DNA of 33,976 bases from Acidobacteriota bacterium (GTDB lineage: Bacteria; Acidobacteriota; Thermoanaerobaculia; Multivoradales; JAGPDF01): NCBI GenBank assembly GCA_014584695.1, contig JACTMI010000030.1, positions 1 to 33,976 of the forward strand, written 5' to 3'. Shown piece after piece: positions 8,402 through 22,286 of this stretch; position 1 is the stretch's first letter, and the number at the start of each line of letters is the position of its first letter. The notes below the pieces were generated by a model, which saw only the letters and a program-made list of their open reading frames with translations, was not told where the DNA came from and did no database searches. The translations under genes and the position numbers were made by a program.

Positions 8402-11062
8402 ATGTCCGACGTCAACGATTTCGATCCGCAGGAAACACGCGAGTGGCTCGGCGCGCTCGATGACGTGATCGCCGCGCGGGGCGAGGAGCGGGCGCGCTTC
8501 CTGATGCAGCGGCTGCAGGACCACGCCTACCGGCGGACGGTGCCGCTGCCGGCGCCGACCACCCCCTACGTCAACACCATCCCGCGCCACGAGCAGCCCC
8601 CCTTCCCCGGGGACCGCGCGCTCGAGCGGCGGATCAAGTCGCTGGTGCGCTGGAACGCCCTGGCGATGGTCGTGCGCGCCAACCGCGAGGACGACGGCAT
8701 CGGCGGCCACATCGCGACCTACCAGTCGGCGGCGACGCTCTACGAGGTCGGCTTCAACCACTTCTACCGCGGCCGCGGCGAGAGCGGCTTCGACGGCGAC
8801 ATGGTCTTTTTCCAGGGCCACGCCTCGCCCGGCATCTACGCCCGCGCCTTCCTCGAGGGGCGGCTCTCGGACCGCCAGCTGGCGAGCTTCCGGCGCGAGC
8901 TGGCGCCGGGAGGCGGGCTCTCGTCCTATCCGCACCCGTGGCTGATGCCCGATTTCTGGGAGTACCCGACGGTGTCGATGGGCCTGGGTCCGATCACCGC
9001 CATCTACCAGGCGCGGTTCATGAAGTACCTCGAGCACCGCGGCCTGGCGGCGACCGCCGGACGCCGGGTGTGGGCCTACCTCGGCGACGGCGAGACCGAC
9101 GAGCCGGAGACGCTCGGCGCTCTGACGCTCGCCGCGCGCGAGCGGCTCGACAACCTGGTCTTCGTCGTCAACTGCAACCTGCAGCGGCTCGACGGCCCGG
9201 TGCGCGGCAACGGCAAGATCATCCAGGAGCTCGAGGCCGCCTTCCGCGGCGCCGGCTGGCACGTCATCAAGGTGATCTGGGGCTCGTCGTGGGATCCGCT
9301 GCTCGAGCGCGATCACGACGGCTGGCTGGTGCGGGTGATGAACGAGACGCTCGACGGCGAGTACCAGAAGTACTCGGTCGAGGGGGGCGCCTACATCCGG
9401 GAGCGCTTCTTCGGCAAGTATCCGGAGCTCGCCGCCATGGTGGCCGACGTGCCGGACGGCGAGATGCCCTACCTGCGCCGCGGCGGCCTCGATCCCGAGA
9501 AGGTCTACGCCGCCTACGACCTGGCGATCCGCACCCAGGGCCAGCCGACGGTGATCCTGGCCAAGACCATCAAGGGCTACGGCCTCGGCCACGCCGGTGA
9601 GGGCAAGAACGTCACCCACCAGCAGAAGAAGCTGAACGAGGAGGAGCTGCGCGCCTTTCGCGACCGCTTCGAGATCCCGGTCTCGGACGACGCCATCGCC
9701 GAGGCGCCCTTCTATCGGCCGGCCGACACCAGCCCCGAGATCCGCTACCTGCTCGAACGGCGGCGCGAGCTCGGCGGCTTCGTGCCGGCGCGCCGCGCGT
9801 TCGTCGGCGCGCTGCCGACGCCGGAGCCGGAGTTCTTCGCCGAGTTCCACGGCGGCATCGAACGCGAGGTCTCGACCACCATGGCGTTCGTCCAGATGCT
9901 GCGCCAGATCCTGCGCCACCCGCAGATCGGGCCGCGGGTGGTGCCGATCGTCCCCGACGAGGCGCGCACCTTCGGCATGGAGTCGCTGTTCCGGCAGCAC
10001 GGCATCTACTCGTCGGTCGGCCAGCTCTACGAACCGGTCGACTCGGGGACGCTGCTGTTCTACAAGGAGGCCCAGAACGGCCAGATCCTGGAGGAGGGGA
10101 TCACCGAGGCGGGGGCGATGTGCTCGTTCACCGCCGCCGGCACCTCGTACTCGAACCACGGGCTGCCGATGATCCCGTTCTTCATCTACTACTCGATGTT
10201 CGGCTTCCAGCGCATCGGCGACCTGATCTGGGCCCACGGCGACCAGCGCGGCCGGGGCTTCCTGCTCGGCGCCACCGCCGGGCGGACGACGCTCAATGGC
10301 GAGGGGCTCCAGCACGAGGACGGCCACTCCCACGTGCTGGCCTCGGTGGTGCCGAACCTCCAGGCCTACGACCCCGCCTTCGCCTTCGAGTTGGCGGTGA
10401 TCCTCCAGGACGGCCTGCGCCGGATGTACCGCGACAACGAGGACGTTTTCTACTACCTCACGCTCTACAACGAGAACTACCGTCAGGCGGCCATGCCCGA
10501 GGGGGCGGCGCCGGGCGTGCTCGCCGGTCTCTACCGTTACCGCGAATCGGCGGTGCCGCCCGAGCGTCCGCGCGTCCAGCTCCTGGGCAGCGGCTCCATC
10601 CTCAACGAGGCGCTACGGGCGGCGGAGATCCTGGCTGGGCGCTACGGCGTCGGCGCCGACGTCTGGAGCGTGACCTCCTACCAGCAGCTGCGCCGCGAGG
10701 CGCTCGAGTGCGAGCGCTGGAACCGGCTGCACCCGGAAGCCGAGCCGCGCGTGCCCTACCTGACCCGCCAGCTCGGCGCCGCGCGCGGGCCGGTGGTGGC
10801 GGTGTCGGACTATCTGAAACTGGTGCCCGACCAGATCGCCCGCTGGGTGCCGCAAGGGCTGCTGCCGCTCGGCACCGACGGCTATGGCCGCAGCGAGACG
10901 CGGGCGGCGCTGCGCCGCTTCTTCGAGATCGACGCCGAGCACGTCGCGGTGGCCGCGCTCGCCGAGCTCGCCCGCCGCGGCGAGATCGAACGCTCGGCGG
11001 TGGCGCGGGCCATCGCCGAGCTCGGCCTCGACCCCGAAGCGCCCGACCCGCGCGGCCGGTGA
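8402..11062 (+). CDS. aceE: Pyruvate dehydrogenase E1 component, homodimeric type
   Basis: The 886-residue protein matches AceE throughout. It starts MSDVNDFDPQETREWLGALD after a purine-rich GGGAGGG ribosome site, six bases upstream of the ATG. The thiamine-diphosphate motif runs from GDGETDEPE at residue 228 to N257 in NCNLQRLDG. Other family blocks are NREDDGIGGHIATYQS, FFQGHASPGIYARAFLEG and, in the second half, GATAGRTTLNGEGLQHEDGH. It decarboxylates pyruvate and passes the acetyl group to the lipoyl domain of E2. Neither the E2 (aceF) nor the E3 (lpd) gene is beside it, which is unusual compared with enterobacteria. Its stop overlaps the start of the next gene (GTGA), so the two are translationally coupled. 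Confidence 0.96.
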   Translation: MSDVNDFDPQETREWLGALDDVIAARGEERARFLMQRLQDHAYRRTVPLPAPTTPYVNTIPRHEQPPFPGDRALERRIKSLVRWNALAMVVRANREDDGIGGHIATYQSAATLYEVGFNHFYRGRGESGFDGDMVFFQGHASPGIYARAFLEGRLSDRQLASFRRELAPGGGLSSYPHPWLMPDFWEYPTVSMGLGPITAIYQARFMKYLEHRGLAATAGRRVWAYLGDGETDEPETLGALTLAARERLDNLVFVVNCNLQRLDGPVRGNGKIIQELEAAFRGAGWHVIKVIWGSSWDPLLERDHDGWLVRVMNETLDGEYQKYSVEGGAYIRERFFGKYPELAAMVADVPDGEMPYLRRGGLDPEKVYAAYDLAIRTQGQPTVILAKTIKGYGLGHAGEGKNVTHQQKKLNEEELRAFRDRFEIPVSDDAIAEAPFYRPADTSPEIRYLLERRRELGGFVPARRAFVGALPTPEPEFFAEFHGGIEREVSTTMAFVQMLRQILRHPQIGPRVVPIVPDEARTFGMESLFRQHGIYSSVGQLYEPVDSGTLLFYKEAQNGQILEEGITEAGAMCSFTAAGTSYSNHGLPMIPFFIYYSMFGFQRIGDLIWAHGDQRGRGFLLGATAGRTTLNGEGLQHEDGHSHVLASVVPNLQAYDPAFAFELAVILQDGLRRMYRDNEDVFYYLTLYNENYRQAAMPEGAAPGVLAGLYRYRESAVPPERPRVQLLGSGSILNEALRAAEILAGRYGVGADVWSVTSYQQLRREALECERWNRLHPEAEPRVPYLTRQLGAARGPVVAVSDYLKLVPDQIARWVPQGLLPLGTDGYGRSETRAALRRFFEIDAEHVAVAALAELARRGEIERSAVARAIAELGLDPEAPDPRGR

Positions 11063-11547
11063 CCGATCCGACCCGCCCCGACTCGCCGCGGATCTACGTC
11101 CCGCCGCCCTTCCTGTTCGTCGGCGTCGCGCTGCTGGCGTTCGTGGCCGAGCGGACCTGGCACTGGCCCTTCCCGGGACCCGGTCCGATCGCCGACCTGC
11201 TCCGTGAGGCCGCCGGCGTCGCGCTGCTCGGCGCCGGCCTGCTGCTCGATCTAGTGGCCCTGCTCCTGTTCTGGCGCTCGCGCACCAGCGCGCTGCCCTT
11301 CCGGCCCGCCGCGGCGATGGTCTCCAGCGGCCCGTACCGCTTCACGCGCAACCCGATGTACCTGGGCCTCACCCTGACCACCGTGGGGCTCGGCGCGCTG
11401 CTCGACGTCGTCTGGCTGGCCTTCGCCGGGGTCGTCGCGGCGGTGCTGGTCGACCGGTTCGTCATCCCGCGCGAGGAGCGCTACCTCGAGCGCCGCTTCG
11501 GCGCCGAGTACCACGAGCTCAAGCGGCGCGTTCGCCGCTGGCTCTGA
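11059..11547 (+). CDS. Isoprenylcysteine carboxyl methyltransferase-like integral membrane protein
   Basis: Starting at the GTG that overlaps the aceE stop gives 162 residues. Hydrophobic helices lie near residues 13-25, 38-60 and 97-125. The conserved core is GPYRFTRNPMYLG, followed near the end by VIPREERYLERRFGAEYHEL. That pattern belongs to the ICMT/phospholipid methyltransferase (PEMT-like) superfamily, where R-N-P-x-Y and E-E-R-x-L bind S-adenosylmethionine at the membrane. In bacteria the substrate is rarely known; lipids, small isoprenoids or protein ends are possible. Coupling to aceE is clear from the sequence, but a functional link to pyruvate dehydrogenase is not obvious. The gene meets the minus-strand permease gene tail to tail with a 7-bp gap. 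Confidence 0.83.
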   Translation: MTDPTRPDSPRIYVPPPFLFVGVALLAFVAERTWHWPFPGPGPIADLLREAAGVALLGAGLLLDLVALLLFWRSRTSALPFRPAAAMVSSGPYRFTRNPMYLGLTLTTVGLGALLDVVWLAFAGVVAAVLVDRFVIPREERYLERRFGAEYHELKRRVRRWL

Positions 11548-11554
11548 GACCGAT

Positions 11555-12847
11555 CTACTCGTAGCGCAGGGCCTCGATCGGGTCGAGCTTGGCGGCGCGC
11601 CAGGCGGGGAAGATCCCGAACACCAGGCCGACCGACATCGAGACGCTGAGGCCCAGGGCGATCGACCAGAGCGGCGTCGCGGTGGCGAGCGGCGAGATGT
11701 TGCGCACCAGCGCCGCGATGCCGACGCCCAGCGAGACGCCGATGGTGCCGCCGAGCAGGGCGAGGGCGGAGGCTTCGATCAGGAACTGGATCAGGATGTC
11801 CTGGCGCACCGCGCCGAGCGCCTTGCGCAGGCCGATCTCGCGCGTGCGCTCGGTGACCGAGACCAGCATGATGTTCATCACTCCGACGCCGCCGACCAGC
11901 AGCGCGATCGAGGCGATCAGGATCATGGTCGCCGCGATGCCGTCGGTGACCGCGCGGAAATTGCCGATCAGCTTGTCCGGCGTCATGATGCCGAAGTCGT
12001 TGGGCTGGTGGAAGCGCAGGCCGCGGCGCTGGCGCAGGAGGTTGGTCCCCTCCTCGATCACCTGGTCGACCAGCTGCGGCGACTTCGGCACGGTGGCGAT
12101 GTTGACGCCGAAGTCGCGCGCCACCCAGGGGAAGCCGCGGTCGAAGGTCGAGAAGGGCAGCAGCACGTGGGCGTCGGTCGACTCGAAGCCGGTGGCGCCC
12201 TGCTCCTCGAGCACGCCGATCACGGTGTAGCGGCGCCCGGCGAGCGTGATCCGCTTGCCGAGCGGATCCTCGAACGGGAACAGCGCGTCGGCGATCGACC
12301 AGCCGATGACCACCACGTCGGCGGCGCGCCGCTCGTCGGCTTCGGTGACGAAACGGCCGAGCGCGAGCTGCTTGGCGTTGGCGTCGAGGTAGGCCTCGGT
12401 GACGCCGCCGACGGTGTCCGGGGTCGCCTCGCGGCCGCGGTAGGTGGCGAGCGGGATCTGGCCGCCGGCGCGCGGGCTGGGGAACCAGTAGCGCTCGGGC
12501 GAGACGGCGCGCATCGACGGGCAGAGCTCGCGCATCGCCAGCGCGTCCTCGTAGGTCAGGTGCTTGCGCAGCCGCTGCTTCTCGTCGCGCTGGCCGCCGC
12601 CGGGCCCGAACTGCGGGTCGAAGCGCTGGAACTGGACCAGCGTCGCGCCGAACGATTCGAAGCTCTGGGCGACGCTGCGATTGAAGCCCTCGACCATCGA
12701 CACCATCGCGATCACGGTGGCGACGCCGATGACGATGCCGAGCACGGTCAGGAAGGTGCGCAGCTTGTGGGCGAGGATGGCGGTCCGCGCGAAGCGGACG
12801 TTCTCGAGAAAGCCCCGGCGCAGCGCCTGGAGGACCGTCCTACTCAT
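11555..12847 (-). CDS. ABC transporter permease, MacB/FtsX type (second of pair)
   Basis: The protein has 430 residues. One transmembrane helix near residues 30-50 (LRTFLTVLGIVIGVATVIAM) is followed by a large periplasmic MacB-type domain. Three C-terminal helices follow, with the FtsX pattern VGGVGVMNIMLVSVTERTRE and IGLRKALGA, ending at a short cytoplasmic LDPIEALRYE. This is the permease half of the MacB/LolE-like mechanotransmission class; these proteins work the periplasmic face rather than pumping through the membrane. Its start overlaps the end of the neighbouring permease by 8 bp, so both are in one operon. Unlike E. coli MacB there is no fused ATPase domain. Confidence 0.88.
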   Translation of the reverse strand: MSRTVLQALRRGFLENVRFARTAILAHKLRTFLTVLGIVIGVATVIAMVSMVEGFNRSVAQSFESFGATLVQFQRFDPQFGPGGGQRDEKQRLRKHLTYEDALAMRELCPSMRAVSPERYWFPSPRAGGQIPLATYRGREATPDTVGGVTEAYLDANAKQLALGRFVTEADERRAADVVVIGWSIADALFPFEDPLGKRITLAGRRYTVIGVLEEQGATGFESTDAHVLLPFSTFDRGFPWVARDFGVNIATVPKSPQLVDQVIEEGTNLLRQRRGLRFHQPNDFGIMTPDKLIGNFRAVTDGIAATMILIASIALLVGGVGVMNIMLVSVTERTREIGLRKALGAVRQDILIQFLIEASALALLGGTIGVSLGVGIAALVRNISPLATATPLWSIALGLSVSMSVGLVFGIFPAWRAAKLDPIEALRYE

Positions 12848-14051
12848 AGCGCAGCGCCTCGACCGGCGTCAGATGCGCCGCCTTGCGCGCCGGGAAGACC
12901 CCGGCCAGCAGGCCGGTGAGCAGCGAGATGAAGAGCCCCGCGGCGACGAGCCCCGGGGTCACCCGCGTCGGCAGCGGGAAGGCGGCCGACAGGCCCTTGG
13001 CGATCCCGGCGCCGATCAGCACGCCGATCAGGCCGCCGATCATCGACAGCAGCACCGCTTCGGCCAGGAACTGCAGCAATATGTCGCGCCGGCGCGCCCC
13101 GAGGGCGCGCCGGATGCCGATCTCGCGCGTCCGCTCGACCACCGAGACCAGCATGATGTTGGCGATCACGATGCCGCCCACCGCCAGCGAGATCCCCGAG
13201 ATGAAGGTGACCAGGGCGAAGGCGCCGGCCGAGATCTGCTTCCAGACGTCGCCGATGGCGCCGGCGGTGACCAGGCCGAAGGGGTCCTTGGCGCGGAAGG
13301 GGGTGCCGCGGCGGGCGCGCAGGATGGTGCGCACCTCGTCTTGCGCCGCCTCGAGGCCGGCCATGCCGCTGCCCGGGCGGATGAACAGCGCGACGCTGCG
13401 GCGCAGGCCGAACTGCTTGCGGAAGGCGCCGAGCGGCATGTAGACGCGCTTGTCCTGGTTCTGCCCCAGGACCGAGCCCTGCTTCTTGAGCAGGCCGACC
13501 ACCTTGTAGGGCGTCCCCTCGACCCAGATCAGCCGGCCGAGCGGGTCGAGCGCGCCGAACAGCTGCTCCTTGACGTCCGAGCCGATGACCGCGATGGGGG
13601 CGGCGTGGCGGTTCTCGGTCTCGAGGTAAAAGCGCCCCGCCTCGAGATCGAGGTTGGTGAGCTCCGCCATGTTGGCGGTGCCGCCCAGGATGACGACGTC
13701 GGCCAGCCGCTCGGCGCCGCGTTTGACCGCCTGACTCGTGTTGTTGGAGACGCCGACCTGGGCGCAGCCGGCGCACAGGCGCGTCACGGCGGCGGCATCC
13801 TCGAGAGTGATCCGCTTGCGCTTGAGCGCCTCGAGGAACTCTTCCTGGCTGGTGATGATGCCGAACTGGGTGACGATGAAGACGTCGGGGTTGAGCGAGA
13901 AGACCTGCTCGGTGACGTAGGCGTTGAGGCCGTTGACGATCGCCACCACCGCCACCACCGTCATCACGCCGATGATGACGCCGAGCAGGGTCAGGAAGCT
14001 GCGCAACTTGTTGGTGCGCAGGGCGACGACGGCGATGCGCAGCGTTTCCAC
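12840..14051 (-). CDS. ABC transporter permease, MacB/FtsX type (first of pair)
   Basis: This 403-residue protein is a paralogue of the downstream permease: an N-terminal helix (LRSFLTLLGVIIGVMTVVAV), a MacB-type periplasmic domain and three C-terminal helices with VGGIVIANIMLVSVVERTRE and IGIRRALGA, ending LTPVEALRYE. The start is a GTG at 14051, 33 bp downstream of the adaptor gene. The two permeases could form a heterodimer with the adaptor above them. A cysteine pair (RLCAGCAQVG) in the periplasmic part is distinctive and could form a disulfide. No ATP-binding subunit lies in the operon. Confidence 0.88.
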   Translation of the reverse strand: METLRIAVVALRTNKLRSFLTLLGVIIGVMTVVAVVAIVNGLNAYVTEQVFSLNPDVFIVTQFGIITSQEEFLEALKRKRITLEDAAAVTRLCAGCAQVGVSNNTSQAVKRGAERLADVVILGGTANMAELTNLDLEAGRFYLETENRHAAPIAVIGSDVKEQLFGALDPLGRLIWVEGTPYKVVGLLKKQGSVLGQNQDKRVYMPLGAFRKQFGLRRSVALFIRPGSGMAGLEAAQDEVRTILRARRGTPFRAKDPFGLVTAGAIGDVWKQISAGAFALVTFISGISLAVGGIVIANIMLVSVVERTREIGIRRALGARRRDILLQFLAEAVLLSMIGGLIGVLIGAGIAKGLSAAFPLPTRVTPGLVAAGLFISLLTGLLAGVFPARKAAHLTPVEALRYE

Positions 14052-14084
14052 GGCCGATGAATCCCGAGCGCTCGGCTCCGCCGG

Positions 14085-15347
14085 TCAGCCCCGGCCGCCC
14101 GGCCCCTTCTTGGCGCCTTCCTTCTTCGGCTCTTCGCGGCGGACGGCGTCGCCGTCGGCGATTTCGCGCAGCGCCTTGAACGGGCCGGTCACGATCTCCT
14201 GCCCCTCGGCGAGCCCGGCGACGACCTCGACCTGCGTCTCGCCGGTCATGCCGGTCTCGACCGCCTGGAAGGTGACCCGCTTGGCCGCCGCGTCGAACCG
14301 GTAGACCCCCTCTTCCTCGCGCGCCGCGCCGGGCGCCGGCTTCTCGCCCTCGGCGAGCGGCTTGTCGCGCACCACCAGCGCCTGGATCGGGATCGCCAGC
14401 GCCCCGGCAACGGTGCCGGTCAGGATGTCGGCGGCGCAGGAGAAGCCGGGGCGGATCCCCTCCGGCGGGCTGGCGAGCTGAATCTTGACCTCGAAGTTGA
14501 CCGCCGCGTCGGCCGCGCCGGTCAGGCCCTGGATCGGCGACGAGCCGACTTCGGTGACGACGCCCTCGAACTTCCTCTCGCCGTAGGCGTCGATCCGCAC
14601 CTCGGCGGTCTGGCCGACGCGCACGTTCGGGATGTCGGTCTCGTCGACCTGCATCACGGCCTGCACCACGCCCATGTCCGAGATGGTCATCAGCTTGGTG
14701 CCGGGGTTGTTCATGGTGCCGATGACGGCGATCTCGCCCTCCTCGACCGGCAGGGCGGTGACGATGCCGTCGATCGGCGCCGTCATCTTGGTCTTCGACA
14801 GCTCGTCGCGGGCGCCCGCCAGCGTGGCGCGCGCCTGCTCGATGCGCCGCTCGAAGGCGAGCACCTGGGCCGCGGCGGCGTCGGCGGCGGCGCGCGCGCG
14901 GTCGACCTCGGCCTGGGGCACCAGCTGGTCGGCGAACGAACGCTCGGCGCGCTCCAGGCTCTTCCTGGCCTCTTCGGCCTGGGCGCGCGCGGCGTCGCGG
15001 TCGAAGAACAGGGCCTTGAGCGACTCCTCGGCCGAGAGCGCCGTGGCGCGGCGCTGGGTCTGGTCGATCTGGAGCAGGAAATCGCCGCGCCGGACGGTGT
15101 CGCCCTCGCGCACCGCCAGGTTGACGATCTGGCCCATGACGTTGGCCGACAGCTCGACCTTGCGCTGGGCCTCGATCTTGCCGGTCGCGGTGACCAGGCT
15201 GCGCAGATCGGTCCGCTCGACCTTCTGGACGGCGACCGCCGGCGCCTTCTTCTTCTTGGACTGGACGACGTTGACCGCCACCAGCCCCACCACCACGAGG
15301 GCGGCGACCGCCGCCCCGATCTTGGCTCCACGGGTCATCTCGGGCAT
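14085..15347 (-). CDS. HlyD/MacA-family periplasmic adaptor subunit
   Basis: This is a 420-residue membrane-fusion protein. An N-terminal anchor helix lies at about residues 9-27 (IGAAVAALVVVGLVAVNVV). A first half-lipoyl part (GKIEAQRKVELSANVMGQIV) precedes a long alpha-hairpin rich in Ala/Glu/Arg (about residues 100-180). The second half-lipoyl part (APIDGIVTALPVEEGE) and beta-barrel region follow. The tail is lysine- and glycine-rich (KKEGAKKGPGGRG). It would bridge inner-membrane permeases to an outer-membrane channel. It is the first gene of a three-gene unit with the two MacB-type permeases. The order adaptor-permease-permease matches MacAB-like exporters except for the missing ATPase. 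Confidence 0.9.
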   Translation of the reverse strand: MPEMTRGAKIGAAVAALVVVGLVAVNVVQSKKKKAPAVAVQKVERTDLRSLVTATGKIEAQRKVELSANVMGQIVNLAVREGDTVRRGDFLLQIDQTQRRATALSAEESLKALFFDRDAARAQAEEARKSLERAERSFADQLVPQAEVDRARAAADAAAAQVLAFERRIEQARATLAGARDELSKTKMTAPIDGIVTALPVEEGEIAVIGTMNNPGTKLMTISDMGVVQAVMQVDETDIPNVRVGQTAEVRIDAYGERKFEGVVTEVGSSPIQGLTGAADAAVNFEVKIQLASPPEGIRPGFSCAADILTGTVAGALAIPIQALVVRDKPLAEGEKPAPGAAREEEGVYRFDAAAKRVTFQAVETGMTGETQVEVVAGLAEGQEIVTGPFKALREIADGDAVRREEPKKEGAKKGPGGRG

Positions 15348-15453
15348 CCCTCCCGGGCAAGCGACATCGGACCAGGTCGAAATACGCCCCGGCGCGGCAA
15401 AGGTTTGCGCGGGCCGGGCCGGCGGCGGACGCGGCGCCCCTCGGGCTGGCGCT

Positions 15454-18400
15454 CTACGCCGGCTCGGCGTCCGCGCGGCGCCGGCGCAGGCGCGGCGCGA
15501 TCCAGGCGGCGTTGCCGGCGAGCGTCGTCCGCAGGTCGTCGAACAGAGTGTAGAACACCGGCACCACCAGCAGGGTGAGGAGCGTCGCGGTGGTCATGCC
15601 GCCGACCAGCGTCAGGCCGAAGCTGGTGTAGGAGAGGCCGATCGAGGTCGAGCCGCCGGACAGCAGCGGCATCATGCCGCAGATGGTGGTGAGCGCGGTC
15701 ATCATGATCGGCCGGAAGCGGCGATGGGTGGCGAGCGCGAGCGCCTCTTCGCGGGAGTGCCCGGCGTCGCGCAGGCGGTGGACGTAGTCGATGAGCACGA
15801 TGCCGTTGTTGACCACCACGCCGACCAGCAGGACCAGGCCGACGACGCCCAGGAAATCGATGTCGAGGCCGAGCGCGATGTGCGCCCAGGCGACGCCGAG
15901 GAAGGCGAGCGGCATGGTGGTGACGATCGACAGGGGCAGCACGAAGCTCTCGAACAGGAAGGCCATCAGCAGGTAGATCAGCAGCACCGAGAACAGCAGC
16001 GCCGACATCAGCGCGGCCAGGTCCTCGTCGTCGCCGCGCGGCCCCCGGACGTCGCGGCGCACCCCCTCGGGCAGGTCGACGCCGGCGACCAGCGCCGACA
16101 GGCGCTCGCGGATCGTCTTCTGGTCCTCCTCGGCGAGCTCGACGCTGACCGTGCGCGAGGTGCGGCGGCCGCTGCGCCAGATCTGCTGCGCGGTCGGCAG
16201 CCAGGTCGCGTCGGTCAGGGATGCGAGCGCGATCGGCTGGCCGTCGCCGCCCGGGACCGAGAAGTTCCCGAGGTCGTCGAGGCTCGAGCGGTCGGCCTCC
16301 TCGAAGCGGACGCGCACCGGGATCTGGCGGCCGCCGTAGCTCGCGCGCGGCAGCTGCTGGCCGCGCAGCGCGTAGCCCACCACGCTCGCCACCACCTGCG
16401 GGCTCACCCCCTGCGCCCGGGCGCGGTCGCGATCGACCACCAGGGCGAGCTCCTCGAGCGGCCGGTCGGAGGCCTTCTGGACGCCGAGCACTCCGGGCAC
16501 CTGGGCCAGCAGCTGCTCGAGCCCGACCGCCACCCGCTCCAGCTCCTCGGCGTCGTCGCCGTAGAGCTCGACCGAAAAGACCCCCTTCTTGACCTGGTCG
16601 GACTCGTCGTCGCGGCCGGTCATCAGCCGGGTGCCCGCCTTGCGCGGCAGCGCGGCGAGCACCCGCTCGGTCACCTCGCTCGGCTTGAGCTTGTTGGTGC
16701 GCGGCGTGTTGAACCAGCCCTCGATGCGGCCGAACTGGGTGCGGTGGAAGAGGAAGTGGCCGGCCAGGTCGAGCTCCTCGCGCAGCCCCTCGACCACCTT
16801 CTCGCAGGCCAGGAAATAGGCTTCCGCCTCGCGGAAGGTGGTGTTCGGCGGCAGCTCGACGTGGATCTCGAAGCCGCCGCGCTCCTCCTCCTGGGTGCCG
16901 ACGAACTCGACCCGCGCCGAGAAGACGGCGAGCGTCGCCACGAACAACAGGCCGAGACCGATCAGCATCTCGGCCCGACGCGCCAGGGCGAGGCGGAGCA
17001 GCCGGCCGTAGGCGTCGTTCAAGCGCCCGAAGGTGCCATCGTAGGCGCCGCGCAGCACCCGGTTGAGCCGCTCGTGGCCGGCGCGCAGCCGCCCCGGCCG
17101 GGCGCCGCCGCCGTTGGCGGGCAGGGTGGCGTAGACGGCGAGCGGGATCAGCAGCAGCGCCACCACCAACGAGGCCACCAGCGCCACCGAGATCGGCACC
17201 GACAGCCGCAGCAGGAAGAACTGCGCCTCGCCCTCGACCAGCGAGGCGGGCAGGAAGACGATCACCGTGGTCAGCGTCGCCATGACGATCGCCAGCGCGA
17301 TCTGGCTGGCGCCGCGCACGCAGGCCTCGCGCCGTGGCATGCCGTCGCGGTGGAGGCGGAAGATGTTCTCCGCCACCACCACCGAGTTGTCGACCAGCAG
17401 GCCGACCGAGATCATCAGCGCCAGCAGCGAGATGATGTTCAGCGTCTCGCCGGAGAGGAACATCACGGTCAACGCCACCAGCAGCGAGAGCGGAATCGAC
17501 AGCGTGATGATCATCGTCATGCGCAGGCGGCGCAGGAAGAAAAACAGCACGCCGACGGCGAAGAAGGCGCCGATCTCGCCGCTGCGCAGCAGCGTCTGGA
17601 GCGACTCGAGGATGACCTTGCGCTGGCTGAACAGCTCCATGCTGTCGATCGAGGAGAGGCGCGGGTTGGTGCGCAGCCGCTCGACCTCCTCCTCGACCCG
17701 GCGCGCGACCTCGAGCGTGTTGGCGTCACCCTCCTTGCGCACGATCACCGCCACCGCCGGACGGCTCATCGCGCGGACGCGGAACTTCCACTCCGGCAGG
17801 TCGTAGCGGATGGTGGCGATGTCGCGCAGGCGGGCGGTCGGCGACACCGGCCGCGCGCCGAGCGCGTCGAGGTCGGGGTAGGTCGCCTGCGAGCGCAGCA
17901 GCAGCTTGCGGTCGCCGGCGTGGACCTGGCCGCTCGCCAGGGTGAAGTTGTCCTGCGTCAGCTCCTGGGCGAGCCGCCAAAGGTCGACGCCCGCCGCCGC
18001 CGTCCGCTCGCGGTCGAGCTCGATCAGGATCTCCTTCTCGACCAGGCCGTCGGTGGTGACCGAGGCGACGCCGTCAATGCGCTCGAGGCGCAGGAGGACC
18101 TCGTTCTGGATCAGGTCGTAGGCGCCCGCCAGGGTGTCGTCGACGGCCAGGCCGAGGACGTAGATCGGAATGCCGGTGTCGTCGTCCTTGCGCAGGAAGA
18201 TGCGGTCGACGTCCTCGGGCAGTCGCCGCCGGGCGCGTTCGACGCGGTCGCGCACCTCGCGGTAGGCGACGTCCATGTCGGTGCCCTGCTTGAAGCGCAG
18301 GAAGACCCGGCCGGAGCCGAGGATCGAGAACGACATGATCCGGTCGAGGCCGCCGACGGTGGCGAGCTCCTCCTCGAGCGGCCGCACGATCTTGTCGAGC

Positions 18401-18611
18401 ACCTCGGGCGCCGGCGCGTCGCGCCAGGGGACGATGACGCGCAGGAAGGGCTCCTCGAAGCCGCGCGGGATCAGCTCGACCGGGATGCCGAGGGTGGCGA
18501 CCAGGCCGAGCACCAGCGTGCTCGCGAGCAGCACCGAGACGGCGATCGGCCGCCGCAGCGACAGCGACACCAGCCGCGCGGTGCGGTCGGAGCGCTCGAG
18601 CTCGGCCGGGC

Positions 18612-18615
<4 letters not shown>
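15454..18615 (-). CDS. RND efflux pump inner-membrane subunit (1053 residues)
   Basis: The start is the GTG at 18615, which overlaps the stop of the upstream pump gene as GTGA; the reading frame extends further upstream only over that gene. At 1053 residues the length is usual for AcrB/HAE1-type pumps. The N-terminus has a helix (VSLSLRRPIAVSVLLAST) and the porter motif begins near FLRVIVPWRDAPAPEVLDKI. The proton-relay helix contains SVGLLVDNSVVVAENIFR, with one aspartate where many pumps have two in tandem. The second half repeats the layout (LVLLVGVVVNNGIVLIDYVH). It would export drugs, lipids or other amphiphiles using the proton gradient. Together with the adjacent pump and single adaptor it suggests a heteromeric trimer as in MdtBC. 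Confidence 0.92.
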
Positions 18616-22272
<3,657 letters not shown>

Positions 22273-22286
<14 letters not shown>

